NCBI GenBank assembly: GCA_050248995.1
Contig: JBFWRI010000002.1
Location: 41,584 to 105,583, forward strand
DNA length: 64,000 bases
From: JBFWRI01 sp050248995
GTDB taxonomy: Bacteria > Pseudomonadota > Alphaproteobacteria > JAIXQD01
Reading direction: 5' to 3'
Part shown: one piece after another, positions 18,704 through 26,601 of the stretch
How positions within the stretch are numbered: position 1 is the first letter of the stretch
Layout: each line of letters opens with the position of its first letter
The notes under the pieces: model-generated
The model's input: the letters and a program-made list of their open reading frames with translations, nothing else
What the model was told of the DNA's origin: nothing
Database searches by the model: none
Program-made: the position numbers and the translations under genes

Positions 18704-19564
18704 TCAGTTCTTCTTATAAGTTTCACCAACGCGCCAGATAACGCCCGGCGTGGTTTCGTACTTCTTGAATATCGCTTCAACGGCACCTGACTGCAATAAT
18801 TCATCGGTCGCCACATCGATCATGCTGCGCAGCTTTTCATCCTGTGGCAGGGTGAAATTCAGCGCAATCAGATGCAGGGGTTCCTTGTATTGTACCATGC
18901 GGACCTTGCCCGGATTTTCCCGCATAAATCCTTCAGCTGTCAGCGCATCAACCAGCGTGGCATCGGCCTTGTTGGTAACGACATTCATAATCATATCCAG
19001 CGAATTGCTGTTCTGTGTCAGCATCACCTGATTGGCATCCGGCAGACGGTTTCGCGCCACCATAAAGCCGGTTTCACCATCCATGGTTGCTAATGTCACA
19101 TCCGGGCTATTAAGTTTTTCTGGGCCACTGTCAAAGCGCATGTCGCCTTCGCGCACAACCGCCACCAGCGGGATAAACCCGAAGGGCTTGCTATAGAACG
19201 TCAGCTTGCCGCGTACACCATTCGGCCAGCCTTGGCCACATTCTGCATCATAGCGACCCGACTGGATATCCGTCAGGTACGTACTGAAAGCCAGCTCGCC
19301 GGCCCAGTTGATCTTCAGACCGGTAACACGGCCGATCTCCTGCGTGACTTCATAGGAAATGCCGCTGAACGCGCCGGTATTCGGATCTTTCACATGCAGT
19401 GGCGGCCAGATGAAGTAGCCACAGTTCAGCGTACCTGTGCGCACAACACGATCATACACGGTTTCCTTGCCGGCATCGCTTGCGGCTGGCCTGTTGAATT
19501 CGGAAACGCCCCAGCTAACAGCTGCGGCCAGAATAAGTGTCAGTAGGACCTGCCAGAACTTCAT
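18704..19564 (-). CDS. Periplasmic solute-binding protein, family 3 (paralogue 3)
   Basis: A 286-residue binding protein from ATG 19564 (MKFWQVLLTLILAAAVSWGV), preceded by GGAGAGGTTC with suitable spacing. Landmarks are ETVYDRVVRTGTLNCGYFIWPP, GISYEVTQEI, INWAGELAF, RYDAECGQGW, AVVREGDMRFD and LTQNSNSLDM. It is most like its downstream neighbour (WPP after the first strand, SNS/DSS after the Gln), which points to local tandem duplication. It has no lipobox and an uncleaved anchor is possible. Confidence 0.9.
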   Translation of the reverse strand: MKFWQVLLTLILAAAVSWGVSEFNRPAASDAGKETVYDRVVRTGTLNCGYFIWPPLHVKDPNTGAFSGISYEVTQEIGRVTGLKINWAGELAFSTYLTDIQSGRYDAECGQGWPNGVRGKLTFYSKPFGFIPLVAVVREGDMRFDSGPEKLNSPDVTLATMDGETGFMVARNRLPDANQVMLTQNSNSLDMIMNVVTNKADATLVDALTAEGFMRENPGKVRMVQYKEPLHLIALNFTLPQDEKLRSMIDVATDELLQSGAVEAIFKKYETTPGVIWRVGETYKKN

Positions 19565-19618
19565 GAACCTCTCCATCTTGCCGGAAACCTGCAAAGACTA
19601 ACCCAGAACCAACCAAAG

Positions 19619-19644
19619 AAAAACCCGCCTTGCGGGCGGGTTTT
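19619..19644 (-). terminator. Terminator at the end of the S10-spc ribosomal operon
   Basis: AAAAACCCGCC / GGCGGGTTTT inverted repeat 25 bases after the rplO stop, with a T-run on the minus strand. A smaller hairpin (AAAGGAC/GTCCTTT, about 19651-19668) abuts the stop codon. Together they separate rplO from the binding-protein pair. Confidence 0.9.
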
Positions 19645-19668
19645 CCAAAAGAAAGGACGGGGGTCCTT

Positions 19669-20211
19669 TTATTTTTTGCCTTTGGCCTCAGCGGCAGCCT
19701 TGCGGGCGGCGGCCTTCTGGCCCTTAACCTTGCCGTTCTTGATTGGGGCCACAGTACGGGTGAAGATCGTCACCTTGCCGCCAGCCTTTTCGATCGCCTT
19801 TACTGCGCCCTTGGTGGCACCTTCGATCGTCAGGTTGAACTTGCCTTTAACATCACCTTTGGCGATCAGGCGCACGCCATCACGCGCCTTGCTGGTGACG
19901 CCGGCTTGCATCAGTTGCTTGCTGGTGAAATCAGCGCCCGTCAGCACGCCCGAATCCAGAGCGGCCTGTAGGCGGTTCAGCGTCAGTTCGGCGTAATCGT
20001 TCGCAAAGATGTTCTTGAAGCCGCGCTTCGGCAGACGGCGGTGCAGCGGCATCTGGCCGCCTTCAAAGCCCTTGATCGACACGCCTGAACGGGCCTTCTG
20101 ACCCTTCACGCCGCGGCCCGAGGTTTTACCCTTGCCGCTGCCGATACCACGGCCAACCGTCATCTTGTTCTTGCGGGCGCCTTCGTTATCGCGCAGTTGA
20201 TTCAGTTTCAT
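19669..20211 (-). CDS. rplO: 50S ribosomal protein L15
   Basis: A 180-residue L15 of the large subunit. The N-terminus has the family pattern MKLNQLRDNEGARKNK followed by VGRGIGSGKGKTSGRG and GQKARSG. The middle has FEGGQMPLHRRLPKRGF. The C-terminus is extended beyond the usual ~150 residues by a Lys/Ala tail (AARKAAAEAKGKK). It is the last gene of the operon here; secY, which usually follows, is absent and a terminator stands in its place. Confidence 0.97.
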   Translation of the reverse strand: MKLNQLRDNEGARKNKMTVGRGIGSGKGKTSGRGVKGQKARSGVSIKGFEGGQMPLHRRLPKRGFKNIFANDYAELTLNRLQAALDSGVLTGADFTSKQLMQAGVTSKARDGVRLIAKGDVKGKFNLTIEGATKGAVKAIEKAGGKVTIFTRTVAPIKNGKVKGQKAAARKAAAEAKGKK

Positions 20212-20215
20212 CGTC

Positions 20216-20419
20216 TTACTCCTCGACCTTTACCAGGTGACGCACCTTGAACAGCATGCCACGCAGGGCCGGCGCATCAGCGCGCTCGACCGTGTGGTGC
20301 AGGCGACGCAGACCCAGGCCCGTCAGGGTTTCCTTCATGCCGGGCTTGGTGCCGGCCGCGCTGCGGATCTGCGTGATCTTCAGCGTTTTGCCTGATGTTT
20401 TCTTTGCTGCGGTTGCCAT
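20216..20419 (-). CDS. rpmD: 50S ribosomal protein L30
   Basis: A 67-residue L30 with the short-form core LKITQIRSAAGTKPGMKETL, TGLGLRRLHHTVERAD and PALRGMLFKVRHLVKVEE. AAGGAG is followed after four bases by GTG and then directly by ATG; I use the ATG (20419) because seven bases is the better spacing. It lies four bases upstream of rplO. Confidence 0.95.
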   Translation of the reverse strand: MATAAKKTSGKTLKITQIRSAAGTKPGMKETLTGLGLRRLHHTVERADAPALRGMLFKVRHLVKVEE

Positions 20420-20448
20420 CACTTAACTCCTTGTACCGGTCACTTCGC

Positions 20449-21135
20449 TCATTCGCCGACTGCGGTTGCGCCGTCGGTTGCGTATTCAGCGGTGTGCTTG
20501 CCCAGAATGTCCGAAACCTTCTTACCACGGCGTGCTGCGACGCTACGCGGTGATTCCGAATTCTTCAGGGCGGCAAACGTCGCCTTGATCATGTTGTGCG
20601 GGTTCGATGTGCCGACCGACTTGCCAACGACATCCTGCACGCCCAACGCTTCAAACACAGCGCGCATCGGGCCGCCGGCGATGATGCCGGTACCTGAAGG
20701 GGCCGAGCGAAGTACAACCTTGCCGGCGCCAAATTCACCGCGCACATCGTGGTGAATGGTGCGGCCTTCACGCAGCGGGATGCGCTGCATGTTGCGGCGC
20801 GCCGCAGCCGTTGCCTTTGAAATCGCTTCCGGCACTTCGCGGGCCTTACCGGCACCGTGGCCGGCCTTACCCTTGCCATCGCCAACAACCACCAGCGCGG
20901 CAAAACCAAAACGCTTACCGCCCTTCACAACCTTGGCGACGCGGTTGATGCAAACCAGCTTTTCAACAAAGCCTTCGCCATCTTCACCGTCGCGCAGCTT
21001 TTCACGGCGCGGGCCACGTTCGCCACGGCCGCCTTCACGGTTGCCGCCGCGATCGCCACCACGGCCACGCTTGCCGCGCTGTTCGGGCGCCGCAGCTTCC
21101 GTTGTTGTTTCGGGTGTCTGTGTTTCGTCTGTCAT
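20449..21135 (-). CDS. rpsE: 30S ribosomal protein S5
   Basis: A 228-residue S5. The conserved body starts near residue 54 (EKLVCINRVAKVVKGGKRFGF) and contains GDGKGKAGHGAGKAREV and APSGTGIIAGGPMRAVFEALG. The N-terminal ~50 residues are an acidic stretch followed by a repeated Arg-Gly-Gly-type segment (GKRGRGGDRGGNREGGRGER). That RGG-like tail is longer than in enterobacterial S5 and could bind RNA. It is 30 bases upstream of rpmD. Confidence 0.97.
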   Translation of the reverse strand: MTDETQTPETTTEAAAPEQRGKRGRGGDRGGNREGGRGERGPRREKLRDGEDGEGFVEKLVCINRVAKVVKGGKRFGFAALVVVGDGKGKAGHGAGKAREVPEAISKATAAARRNMQRIPLREGRTIHHDVRGEFGAGKVVLRSAPSGTGIIAGGPMRAVFEALGVQDVVGKSVGTSNPHNMIKATFAALKNSESPRSVAARRGKKVSDILGKHTAEYATDGATAVGE

Positions 21136-21137
21136 GA

Positions 21138-21515
21138 TTAGAACTCCATTCCGCCTTCACGCGCCGCATCGGCTAGTGCCTTGATGCGACCGTGATAAAT
21201 GTAACCGCTGCGATCGAATACAACCTTGCTGACACCGGTTTTCTTGGCACGCGCAGCCAGGGCGGCGCCCACCTGCTTGGCCGCATCAACCGTTGCACCG
21301 GTTTTAATCTTGGCCTTCAGCTCCTTGTCGTTGCTGGCAGCAGCCACAAGCGTCTTACCCGAAGCATCGTCAATAATCTGCGCATAGATATGCTGCGACG
21401 AACGAAACACGCTGAGACGCGGACGTGTGTTGTCCGGATTGCGCTGCGCAATACGCTTCAGATTGGCGCGCTGGCGGCCGCGACGGCGTGCGTGAAGTTG
21501 CTTGTTGCTCAACAT
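21138..21515 (-). CDS. rplR: 50S ribosomal protein L18
   Basis: A 125-residue L18 that binds 5S rRNA with L5. Family motifs are RRRGRQRANLKRI near the N-terminus, RPRLSVFRSSQHIYAQIIDD and VVFDRSGYIYHGRIKALADAAREGG at the end. The length is normal, and the gene stops two bases before the S5 start. Confidence 0.97.
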   Translation of the reverse strand: MLSNKQLHARRRGRQRANLKRIAQRNPDNTRPRLSVFRSSQHIYAQIIDDASGKTLVAAASNDKELKAKIKTGATVDAAKQVGAALAARAKKTGVSKVVFDRSGYIYHGRIKALADAAREGGMEF

Positions 21516-21525
21516 CGTCTACCCC

Positions 21526-22062
21526 TTACTTCTTCTTGCCGACTTTGCGCAGGATGCGCTCGCCCTGATACTTGATGCCCTTGCCCTTATAGGGTTCCGG
21601 CTTCTTCATACCGCGGATTTCTGCAGCCACCTGCCCAACAACCTGGCGATCATTACCGGTGATGTGCAGCAGTGTCGGCTTTTCAGCTTTCACCGTGATG
21701 CCCTGCGGAACCGGATAACGGATCTCGTGGCTGAAACCGAGGTTCAACACAACCGTTGTACCCTGAACAGCAGCCTTGAAACCAACGCCTTCGATTTCCA
21801 GCGTCTTCGAAAAGCCTTCGGTCACACCCTTGACCATGTTGTTCAGGTTGGCGCGATCCGTACCCCACTGTGAGCGGTCTTTCTTGCTCTTTGACAGCGG
21901 TGACAGCACAAGGCCGGCCTGCGGATCCAGCTTCACTTCGACATTCGGACGCACCGTATATGTCAGGGATCCGTTCTTGCCCTTGATGGTAACAGTCTGG
22001 CCCTTGATTTCGGCAGTAGCGCCGTTCTTGAGGGCGACGGGATATTTACCTACGCGTGACAT
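21526..22062 (-). CDS. rplF: 50S ribosomal protein L6
   Basis: A 178-residue L6 made of two related domains. It begins MSRVGKYPVALKNGA, contains QWGTDRANLNNMVKGVTEGF in the first domain and ends with the conserved KPEPYKGKGIKYQGERILRK and VGKKK. Normal length, ten bases from rplR. Confidence 0.97.
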   Translation of the reverse strand: MSRVGKYPVALKNGATAEIKGQTVTIKGKNGSLTYTVRPNVEVKLDPQAGLVLSPLSKSKKDRSQWGTDRANLNNMVKGVTEGFSKTLEIEGVGFKAAVQGTTVVLNLGFSHEIRYPVPQGITVKAEKPTLLHITGNDRQVVGQVAAEIRGMKKPEPYKGKGIKYQGERILRKVGKKK

Positions 22063-22076
22063 ATCTCATTTCCCCC

Positions 22077-22475
22077 TTAGTAGACCCGGCACAATACTTC
22101 GCCACCGACATTTTCAGCGCGCGCTTCGGCTTCCGATAGCACGCCCTTCGGGGTCGACAGGATTGAAGTGCCCAGCCCGTTCATATAGCGCGGCAGATCG
22201 TTGATCGCGCTGTAGATACGGCGGCTTGGTTTGGAAACACATTCCAGAACCTCGATAGCAGGCTTGCCTTCAAAGTACTTGAGTTCGACATCCAGCAGCG
22301 CATGGCCATCTTTTTCGACGCGCACATAACCGCGGATATAGCCTTCACGCTGCAGCACATCCAAAACGTTCTGCTTCAGCCTGCTGGCGGGCACGCCCTC
22401 GGCCTTTTCAAGGCGCGCACTGTGCGCATTCTTGATGCGGGCCAGCATATCACCGAGAGGATAGTTCATTGACAT
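22077..22475 (-). CDS. rpsH: 30S ribosomal protein S8
   Basis: A 132-residue S8, a primary binder of 16S rRNA and, in enterobacteria, a translational repressor of the spc operon. It begins MSMNYPLGDMLARIKNA and ends with RYMNGLGTSILSTPKGVLS, then EARAENVGGEVLCRVY. GGGGG precedes the ATG by about six bases. Confidence 0.97.
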   Translation of the reverse strand: MSMNYPLGDMLARIKNAHSARLEKAEGVPASRLKQNVLDVLQREGYIRGYVRVEKDGHALLDVELKYFEGKPAIEVLECVSKPSRRIYSAINDLPRYMNGLGTSILSTPKGVLSEAEARAENVGGEVLCRVY

Positions 22476-22485
22476 TGTTACCCCC

Positions 22486-22791
22486 TTACCAGCTTGACTT
22501 CGTCAGGCCCGGGATCTGCCCGAAGCCTGCAAGGTTACGCAGAATAACGCGCGCCAAACGGAAGTGACGGTAAGTCGCACGTGAGCGGCCGGTCAGTTCG
22601 CAGCGGTTGCGCTGGCGGTTCTTGGCGCTGTTGCGTGGCAGTTTAGCCAGCTTCAGCACGGCGTCAAAACGCTCTTCCATTGGGGTTTTCTTATTCATAA
22701 TGATCGCCTTCAGCGCCTTGCGCTTAGCTTCGGCGCTTTTCGCCATCTTGGCGCGGCGCTTGTTTTTCTGAACGTCACCTGTACGTGCCAT
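22486..22791 (-). CDS. rpsN: 30S ribosomal protein S14
   Basis: A 101-residue S14 of the long, zinc-free form (no CxxC pairs). The conserved C-terminal half reads NRCELTGRSRATYRHFRLAR followed by RNLAGFGQIPGLTKSSW. It lies ten bases upstream of rpsH. Confidence 0.97.
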   Translation of the reverse strand: MARTGDVQKNKRRAKMAKSAEAKRKALKAIIMNKKTPMEERFDAVLKLAKLPRNSAKNRQRNRCELTGRSRATYRHFRLARVILRNLAGFGQIPGLTKSSW

Positions 22792-22803
22792 ACTGGGCTC
22801 TCC

Positions 22804-23373
22804 TTACTTCTGGAACGGCATCTGGAAGCCGGCGAGAAGCGCTTTTGCTTCATCGTCCGAATTCGCCGTTGTGCAAATCACGATATCCATGCCGCGAATG
22901 GCATCTGTCTTGTCGTAATCAATCTCCGGGAACACGATCTGTTCCTTAAGACCGAATGCATAGTTGCCTTCGCCATCGAATGACTTGTGCGACACGCCGC
23001 GGAAATCGCGCACGCGCGGCAGGGCCACGGTGATCAGGCGATCCAGGAATTCCCACATACGGTCACGGCGCAGGGTGACCTTGCAGCCGATCGGCAGGTT
23101 TTCGCGGATCTTGAACTGTGCAATCGCCTTCTTCGACTTGGTGACAACTGGCTTCTGGCCAGTGATCAGCGCCATATCGTTGACAGCATTCTGAATCTTC
23201 TTCTGGTCGCCCACAGCTTCGCCGACGCCCATGTTCAGGACGATCTTCGTCAGGCGCGGCACTTCCATGGCGTTCGCATAGCCGAACTTTTCCATCAGTT
23301 GCTTGCGCACAACATCGTTGTACTGCTGTTGCAGGCGCGGCAATTCTTTCTTGGCCGCATTCGTTTTTGTCAT
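22804..23373 (-). CDS. rplE: 50S ribosomal protein L5
   Basis: A 189-residue L5, which binds 5S rRNA and contacts tRNA. I use ATG 23373, which has GGGAG eight bases upstream; an in-frame GTG nine bases earlier is less well spaced. Motifs are PRLTKIVLNMGVGEAVGDQK, LITGQKPVVTKSKKAIA, NLPIGCKVTLR and the C-terminal MDIVICTTANSDDEAKALL. Confidence 0.97.
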   Translation of the reverse strand: MTKTNAAKKELPRLQQQYNDVVRKQLMEKFGYANAMEVPRLTKIVLNMGVGEAVGDQKKIQNAVNDMALITGQKPVVTKSKKAIAQFKIRENLPIGCKVTLRRDRMWEFLDRLITVALPRVRDFRGVSHKSFDGEGNYAFGLKEQIVFPEIDYDKTDAIRGMDIVICTTANSDDEAKALLAGFQMPFQK

Positions 23374-23432
23374 ATCTTTCACTCCCGACGGTCTTTTTCC
23401 TTAAATCAGGAAGTTTACCGCCTTAAAAAGCT

Positions 23433-23756
23433 TTAGTTGTCTACCACTTCACCCGAGCGCTTTGCAACACGAACTTTGCGCCCATCCTTCAAAGCCTTAA
23501 CGCCCACACGCGTTGCCTTACCGCCCTTCGGGTCGGCCAGGGCCACGTTCGAGATGTGGATCGACGCTTCCTTGCGCACGATGCCACCCTGAGGATTCTG
23601 CTGGGTCGGGCGCTGGTGCTTGGAAATCATGTTAATGCCGGAAACCAGAACGCGGTTTTCCTTCGGCATCACAGACAGCACTTCGCCGGTCTTACCCTTG
23701 TCCTTACCGGTCAGGACCACAACGCGGTCCTTCTTTTTAATCTTCGCCATACCCAT
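23433..23756 (-). CDS. rplX: 50S ribosomal protein L24
   Basis: A 107-residue L24, an assembly-initiating protein of the large subunit. The KOW motif is visible as DRVVVLTGKDKGKTGEVLSV, followed by GINMISKHQRPTQQNPQGG. The start ATG 23756 overlaps the rplN stop by one base (TAATG); a second in-frame ATG six bases on is possible. Confidence 0.96.
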   Translation of the reverse strand: MGMAKIKKKDRVVVLTGKDKGKTGEVLSVMPKENRVLVSGINMISKHQRPTQQNPQGGIVRKEASIHISNVALADPKGGKATRVGVKALKDGRKVRVAKRSGEVVDN

Positions 23757-24124
23757 TACAGCACCTCTGAAGCCAGTGAGATAATCTTCATGAAGCCGTC
23801 GCCGCGCAGTTCGCGGGTCACCGGCCCGAAGATACGGGTACCGATGGGCTCCTTGTCCTTGTTGATCAGCACGCAGGCATTGCCGTCAAAACGGATTGTC
23901 GTGCCGTCAGCGCGGCGAATGTCTTTCTTCGTGCGCACGATAACAGCCTTCAGAACCTGGCCCTTCTTCACGCGGCCGCGCGGAATGGCGTCCTTCACCG
24001 ACACGACGATGACATCGCCGATGCCGGCGAACTTGCGCTTGGAACCGCCCAGCACCTTCACGCACATCACTTCGCGCGCGCCGCTATTGTCGGCCACTTC
24101 TAAACGTGATTGCATCTGGATCAT
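23756..24124 (-). CDS. rplN: 50S ribosomal protein L14
   Basis: A 122-residue L14 with the canonical start MIQMQSRLEVADNSGAREVM and CVKVLGGSKRKFAGIGD, and with TIRFDGNACVLINKDKEPIG and RIFGPVTRELR near the end. Normal length. Confidence 0.98.
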   Translation of the reverse strand: MIQMQSRLEVADNSGAREVMCVKVLGGSKRKFAGIGDVIVVSVKDAIPRGRVKKGQVLKAVIVRTKKDIRRADGTTIRFDGNACVLINKDKEPIGTRIFGPVTRELRGDGFMKIISLASEVL

Positions 24125-24150
24125 AACAACTCTCCTAAACCTTCAAATTC

Positions 24151-24420
24151 CTATGCAGCCTTCTTGCTGGTCTTCTTTTTGGCTACCGCCTCATCGGCCA
24201 CCAGAACCCAGCACTTGCGCTTGCTGATCGGGCGGCATTCCTGAATGCTGACCTTATCACCAACCTTGGCGCTATTCGTCTCGTCATGAGCCAGGTACTT
24301 CTTCGACTGGCGCACATACTTTTTATACAGCGGGTGCATAACACGACGTTCGACCTTAACCGTGATGGTCTTGTCGGTTTTATCGCTGGTGACAACACCT
24401 TGCAGAATACGACGTGGCAT
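24151..24420 (-). CDS. rpsQ: 30S ribosomal protein S17
   Basis: An 89-residue S17. Family motifs are QGVVTSDKTDKTITVKVERR, HPLYKKYVRQSKKYLAHDE and GDKVSIQECRPISKRKCWVL, followed by a short Lys/Ala tail. Its ATG overlaps the rpmC stop by one base. Confidence 0.97.
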   Translation of the reverse strand: MPRRILQGVVTSDKTDKTITVKVERRVMHPLYKKYVRQSKKYLAHDETNSAKVGDKVSIQECRPISKRKCWVLVADEAVAKKKTSKKAA

Positions 24421-24656
24421 TATTTAGCTCCCTTGGTGGCGGCCTTCTTCGGGGCCGCCGGCTTTGCGTTCAGTTGCGTTTGAATACGGGCAATTTCCTT
24501 GCGCACAGCGTTGACGCGGGCGGTGTTCGCCAGCTGGCCGGTGGCACGCTGGAAGCGCATGTTGAACTGTTCTTTGCGCAGATTGACAAGCATCGACTGC
24601 AGCTCGGTCGGTGACTTGCCCTTCAGTTCAGTCGCGGTGTTCTTTGCTTTTGCCAT
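24420..24656 (-). CDS. rpmC: 50S ribosomal protein L29
   Basis: A 78-residue L29, helical, with LKGKSPTELQSMLVNLRKEQ and FNMRFQRATGQLANTARVNA followed by VRKEIARIQTQL. The last 14 residues (KPAAPKKAATKGAK) are a basic extension. Overlaps rpsQ by one base. Confidence 0.97.
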   Translation of the reverse strand: MAKAKNTATELKGKSPTELQSMLVNLRKEQFNMRFQRATGQLANTARVNAVRKEIARIQTQLNAKPAAPKKAATKGAK

Positions 24657-24667
24657 CTCAATTCTCC

Positions 24668-25078
24668 TTATGCGACCCGCTTGATGAACTTGGTCTTGAT
24701 CGGCAGCTTCGCCGCAGCCAGTTCAAATGCTTCGCGGGCGATCGCTTCCGAGATACCATCCAGTTCGAACATAATGCGGCCCGGCTTGACGCGCGCCACC
24801 CAGAACTCGGGCGAGCCCTTGCCTGAACCCATGCGTACTTCGGCCGGCTTGCTTGAAACCGGCACATCCGGGAAAATACGGATCCACAGACGGCCCTGAC
24901 GCTTCATGGCGCGGCTGATCGCGCGGCGGGCCGCTTCGATCTGGCGCGCGGTCACGCGTTCCGGCTCCATGGCCTTCAGGCCGAAAGCGCCGAAGTCGAG
25001 CTTTGTCGCGCCCTTGGCAACACCGTGAATGCGGCCCTTGTGCGCTTTGCGGAATTTGGTTTTCTTTGGCGATAACAT
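24668..25078 (-). CDS. rplP: 50S ribosomal protein L16
   Basis: A 136-residue L16, close to the peptidyl transferase centre. It begins MLSPKKTKFRKAHKGRIHG and contains ITARQIEAARRAI-like TARQIEAARRAISRAMKRQG, IRIFPDVPVSSKPAEVRMGS and GSPEFWVARVKPGRIMFEL. Normal length. Confidence 0.97.
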   Translation of the reverse strand: MLSPKKTKFRKAHKGRIHGVAKGATKLDFGAFGLKAMEPERVTARQIEAARRAISRAMKRQGRLWIRIFPDVPVSSKPAEVRMGSGKGSPEFWVARVKPGRIMFELDGISEAIAREAFELAAAKLPIKTKFIKRVA

Positions 25079-25098
25079 CGTTTCTCTCCACTAATTCC

Positions 25099-25803
25099 TT
25101 ATGCCCGCTCGTCGCTGCGACGGTCAGCGGCGCGATCCGGGCCGGCCTGACGCTTGTCTTGCGCGTACGGGTCACGTTCCATGATTTCGCCTTTGAAGAT
25201 CCAGACCTTGACGCCGCAGGTACCGTAAGTCGTCTTCGCTGTGCCATGGCCGTGATCGATATCGGCGCGCAGCGTGTGCAATGGCACGCGGCCTTCGCGG
25301 TACCATTCCATACGGGCGATCTCAGCGCCACCCAGACGGCCGCTGCAGTTGATACGGATACCACCTGCGCCCAGACGCATAGCCGACTGCACCGCACGCT
25401 TCATGGCACGGCGGAATGCAACACGACGCTCCAGCTGGCCGGCAATACCTTCAGCAACCAGCTTGGCATCCAGTTCGGGCTTGCGAATTTCAACGATGTT
25501 CAGGCTGACTTCGCTGGCCGTCATCTTGGCAACATCTGAACGCAGTTTTTCGATGTCAGCACCCTTTTTGCCGATGACCACACCCGGGCGGGCCGTATAA
25601 ATGACGACGCGCAGCTTCTTGGCCGGACGCTCGATCACGATGCGGCTGATACCCGCAGCCTGTAAGGCCTTTGACAGGTATTCACGGATCTTGAAATCCT
25701 CATGCAGGTAATTGGCATAATCCTTTTTGCCCGCATACCACCGGCTGTCCCAGGTGCGGTTGATATTCAGGCGCATGCCAATCGGGTTGGTTTTCTGACC
25801 CAT
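25099..25803 (-). CDS. rpsC: 30S ribosomal protein S3
   Basis: A 234-residue S3, part of the mRNA entry channel. It starts MGQKTNPIGMRLNINRTWDS; the KH domain has VIYTARPGVVIGKKGADIEK and the C-terminal domain has GAGGIRINCSGRLGGAEIAR and HTLRADIDHG. The tail is acidic-basic and ends SDERA. Four bases separate it from rplV. Confidence 0.97.
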   Translation of the reverse strand: MGQKTNPIGMRLNINRTWDSRWYAGKKDYANYLHEDFKIREYLSKALQAAGISRIVIERPAKKLRVVIYTARPGVVIGKKGADIEKLRSDVAKMTASEVSLNIVEIRKPELDAKLVAEGIAGQLERRVAFRRAMKRAVQSAMRLGAGGIRINCSGRLGGAEIARMEWYREGRVPLHTLRADIDHGHGTAKTTYGTCGVKVWIFKGEIMERDPYAQDKRQAGPDRAADRRSDERA

Positions 25804-25806
25804 ACG

Positions 25807-26286
25807 TTACTCCTTCGATGCCTTAGCGGCCGGTTTCCTGGCTGCTGTCTTCTTGGCTGCAGGTTTTGCTGCTGCATCCGTGGTTGATTTCGTTTTCTTC
25901 GCTTTCTTTTCGGTCGGCGTGCGCTCGCTGACCACGATGCGCAGCTTCGAGAATGGCTTCTCGATACGGCTGCTGCGGCCACGGCCACGGGTGTGCATGC
26001 GCTTCATCGTAAAGGCCTTGCCAACACTGGCTTCGGTGACGACCAGTTGGTCGACATCCAGCGCGTGGTTGTTCTCGGCATTGGCAATGGCCGACTGCAG
26101 GCACTTGCGCACATCGTTGGCAATGCGGCGCGGGCAGAAAGCCAGCGTACGCAGGGCAGCGGCAGCTGACTGGCCGCGGATCATCGCCGCTACCAGATCC
26201 AGCTTACGAGTGCCCGAGCGGACGACATTGGCGACTGAGAGAGCCGACTTGTCATCAACTTTACGTTTGGCTTGTGGTTTGCTCAT
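25807..26286 (-). CDS. rplV: 50S ribosomal protein L22 with basic C-terminal extension
   Basis: A 159-residue L22; typical proteins have about 110-125. The conserved body has SGTRKLDLVAAMIRGQ, ALRTLAFCPRRIANDVRKCL and MKRMHTRGRGRSSRIEKPFS with VSERTP. From about residue 120 it continues as a Lys/Ala/Thr-rich tail (EKKAKKTKSTTDAAAKPAAK and beyond), similar in composition to the tails of L4 here and of the sigma half at 54934. Confidence 0.96.
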   Translation of the reverse strand: MSKPQAKRKVDDKSALSVANVVRSGTRKLDLVAAMIRGQSAAAALRTLAFCPRRIANDVRKCLQSAIANAENNHALDVDQLVVTEASVGKAFTMKRMHTRGRGRSSRIEKPFSKLRIVVSERTPTEKKAKKTKSTTDAAAKPAAKKTAARKPAAKASKE

Positions 26287-26297
26287 GGCTAGTCCCC

Positions 26298-26588
26298 TTA
26301 CTTCTTATCCCCGCCCTTTTCGACTTTCTTCGCACCAGCGTGCGCATTGAAAGTACGGGTCGGTGAAAATTCACCAAACTTGTGGCCAATCATATTTTCC
26401 GACACTGCAACCGGCAGGTGCTTCTGACCATTGTAAACACCGAAGGTAAGCCCAACGAACTGCGGCAGAATGGTCGAGCGACGTGACCAGATCTTGATGA
26501 CTTCGTTACGGCCGGATGCGCGGGCCTTCTCTGCCTTCTCCAGCAGGTAACCGTCAACGAACGGGCCTTTCCAAACTGAACGTGCCAT
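26298..26588 (-). CDS. rpsS: 30S ribosomal protein S19
   Basis: A 96-residue S19: MARSVWKGPFVDGYLLEKAE, IKIWSRRSTILPQFVGLTFG, VYNGQKHLPVAVSENMIGHK and FGEFSPTRTFNAHAG. A short Lys-rich end is normal for the family. Confidence 0.98.
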   Translation of the reverse strand: MARSVWKGPFVDGYLLEKAEKARASGRNEVIKIWSRRSTILPQFVGLTFGVYNGQKHLPVAVSENMIGHKFGEFSPTRTFNAHAGAKKVEKGGDKK

Positions 26589-26601
26589 ATCTCTCTCCTA
26601 C

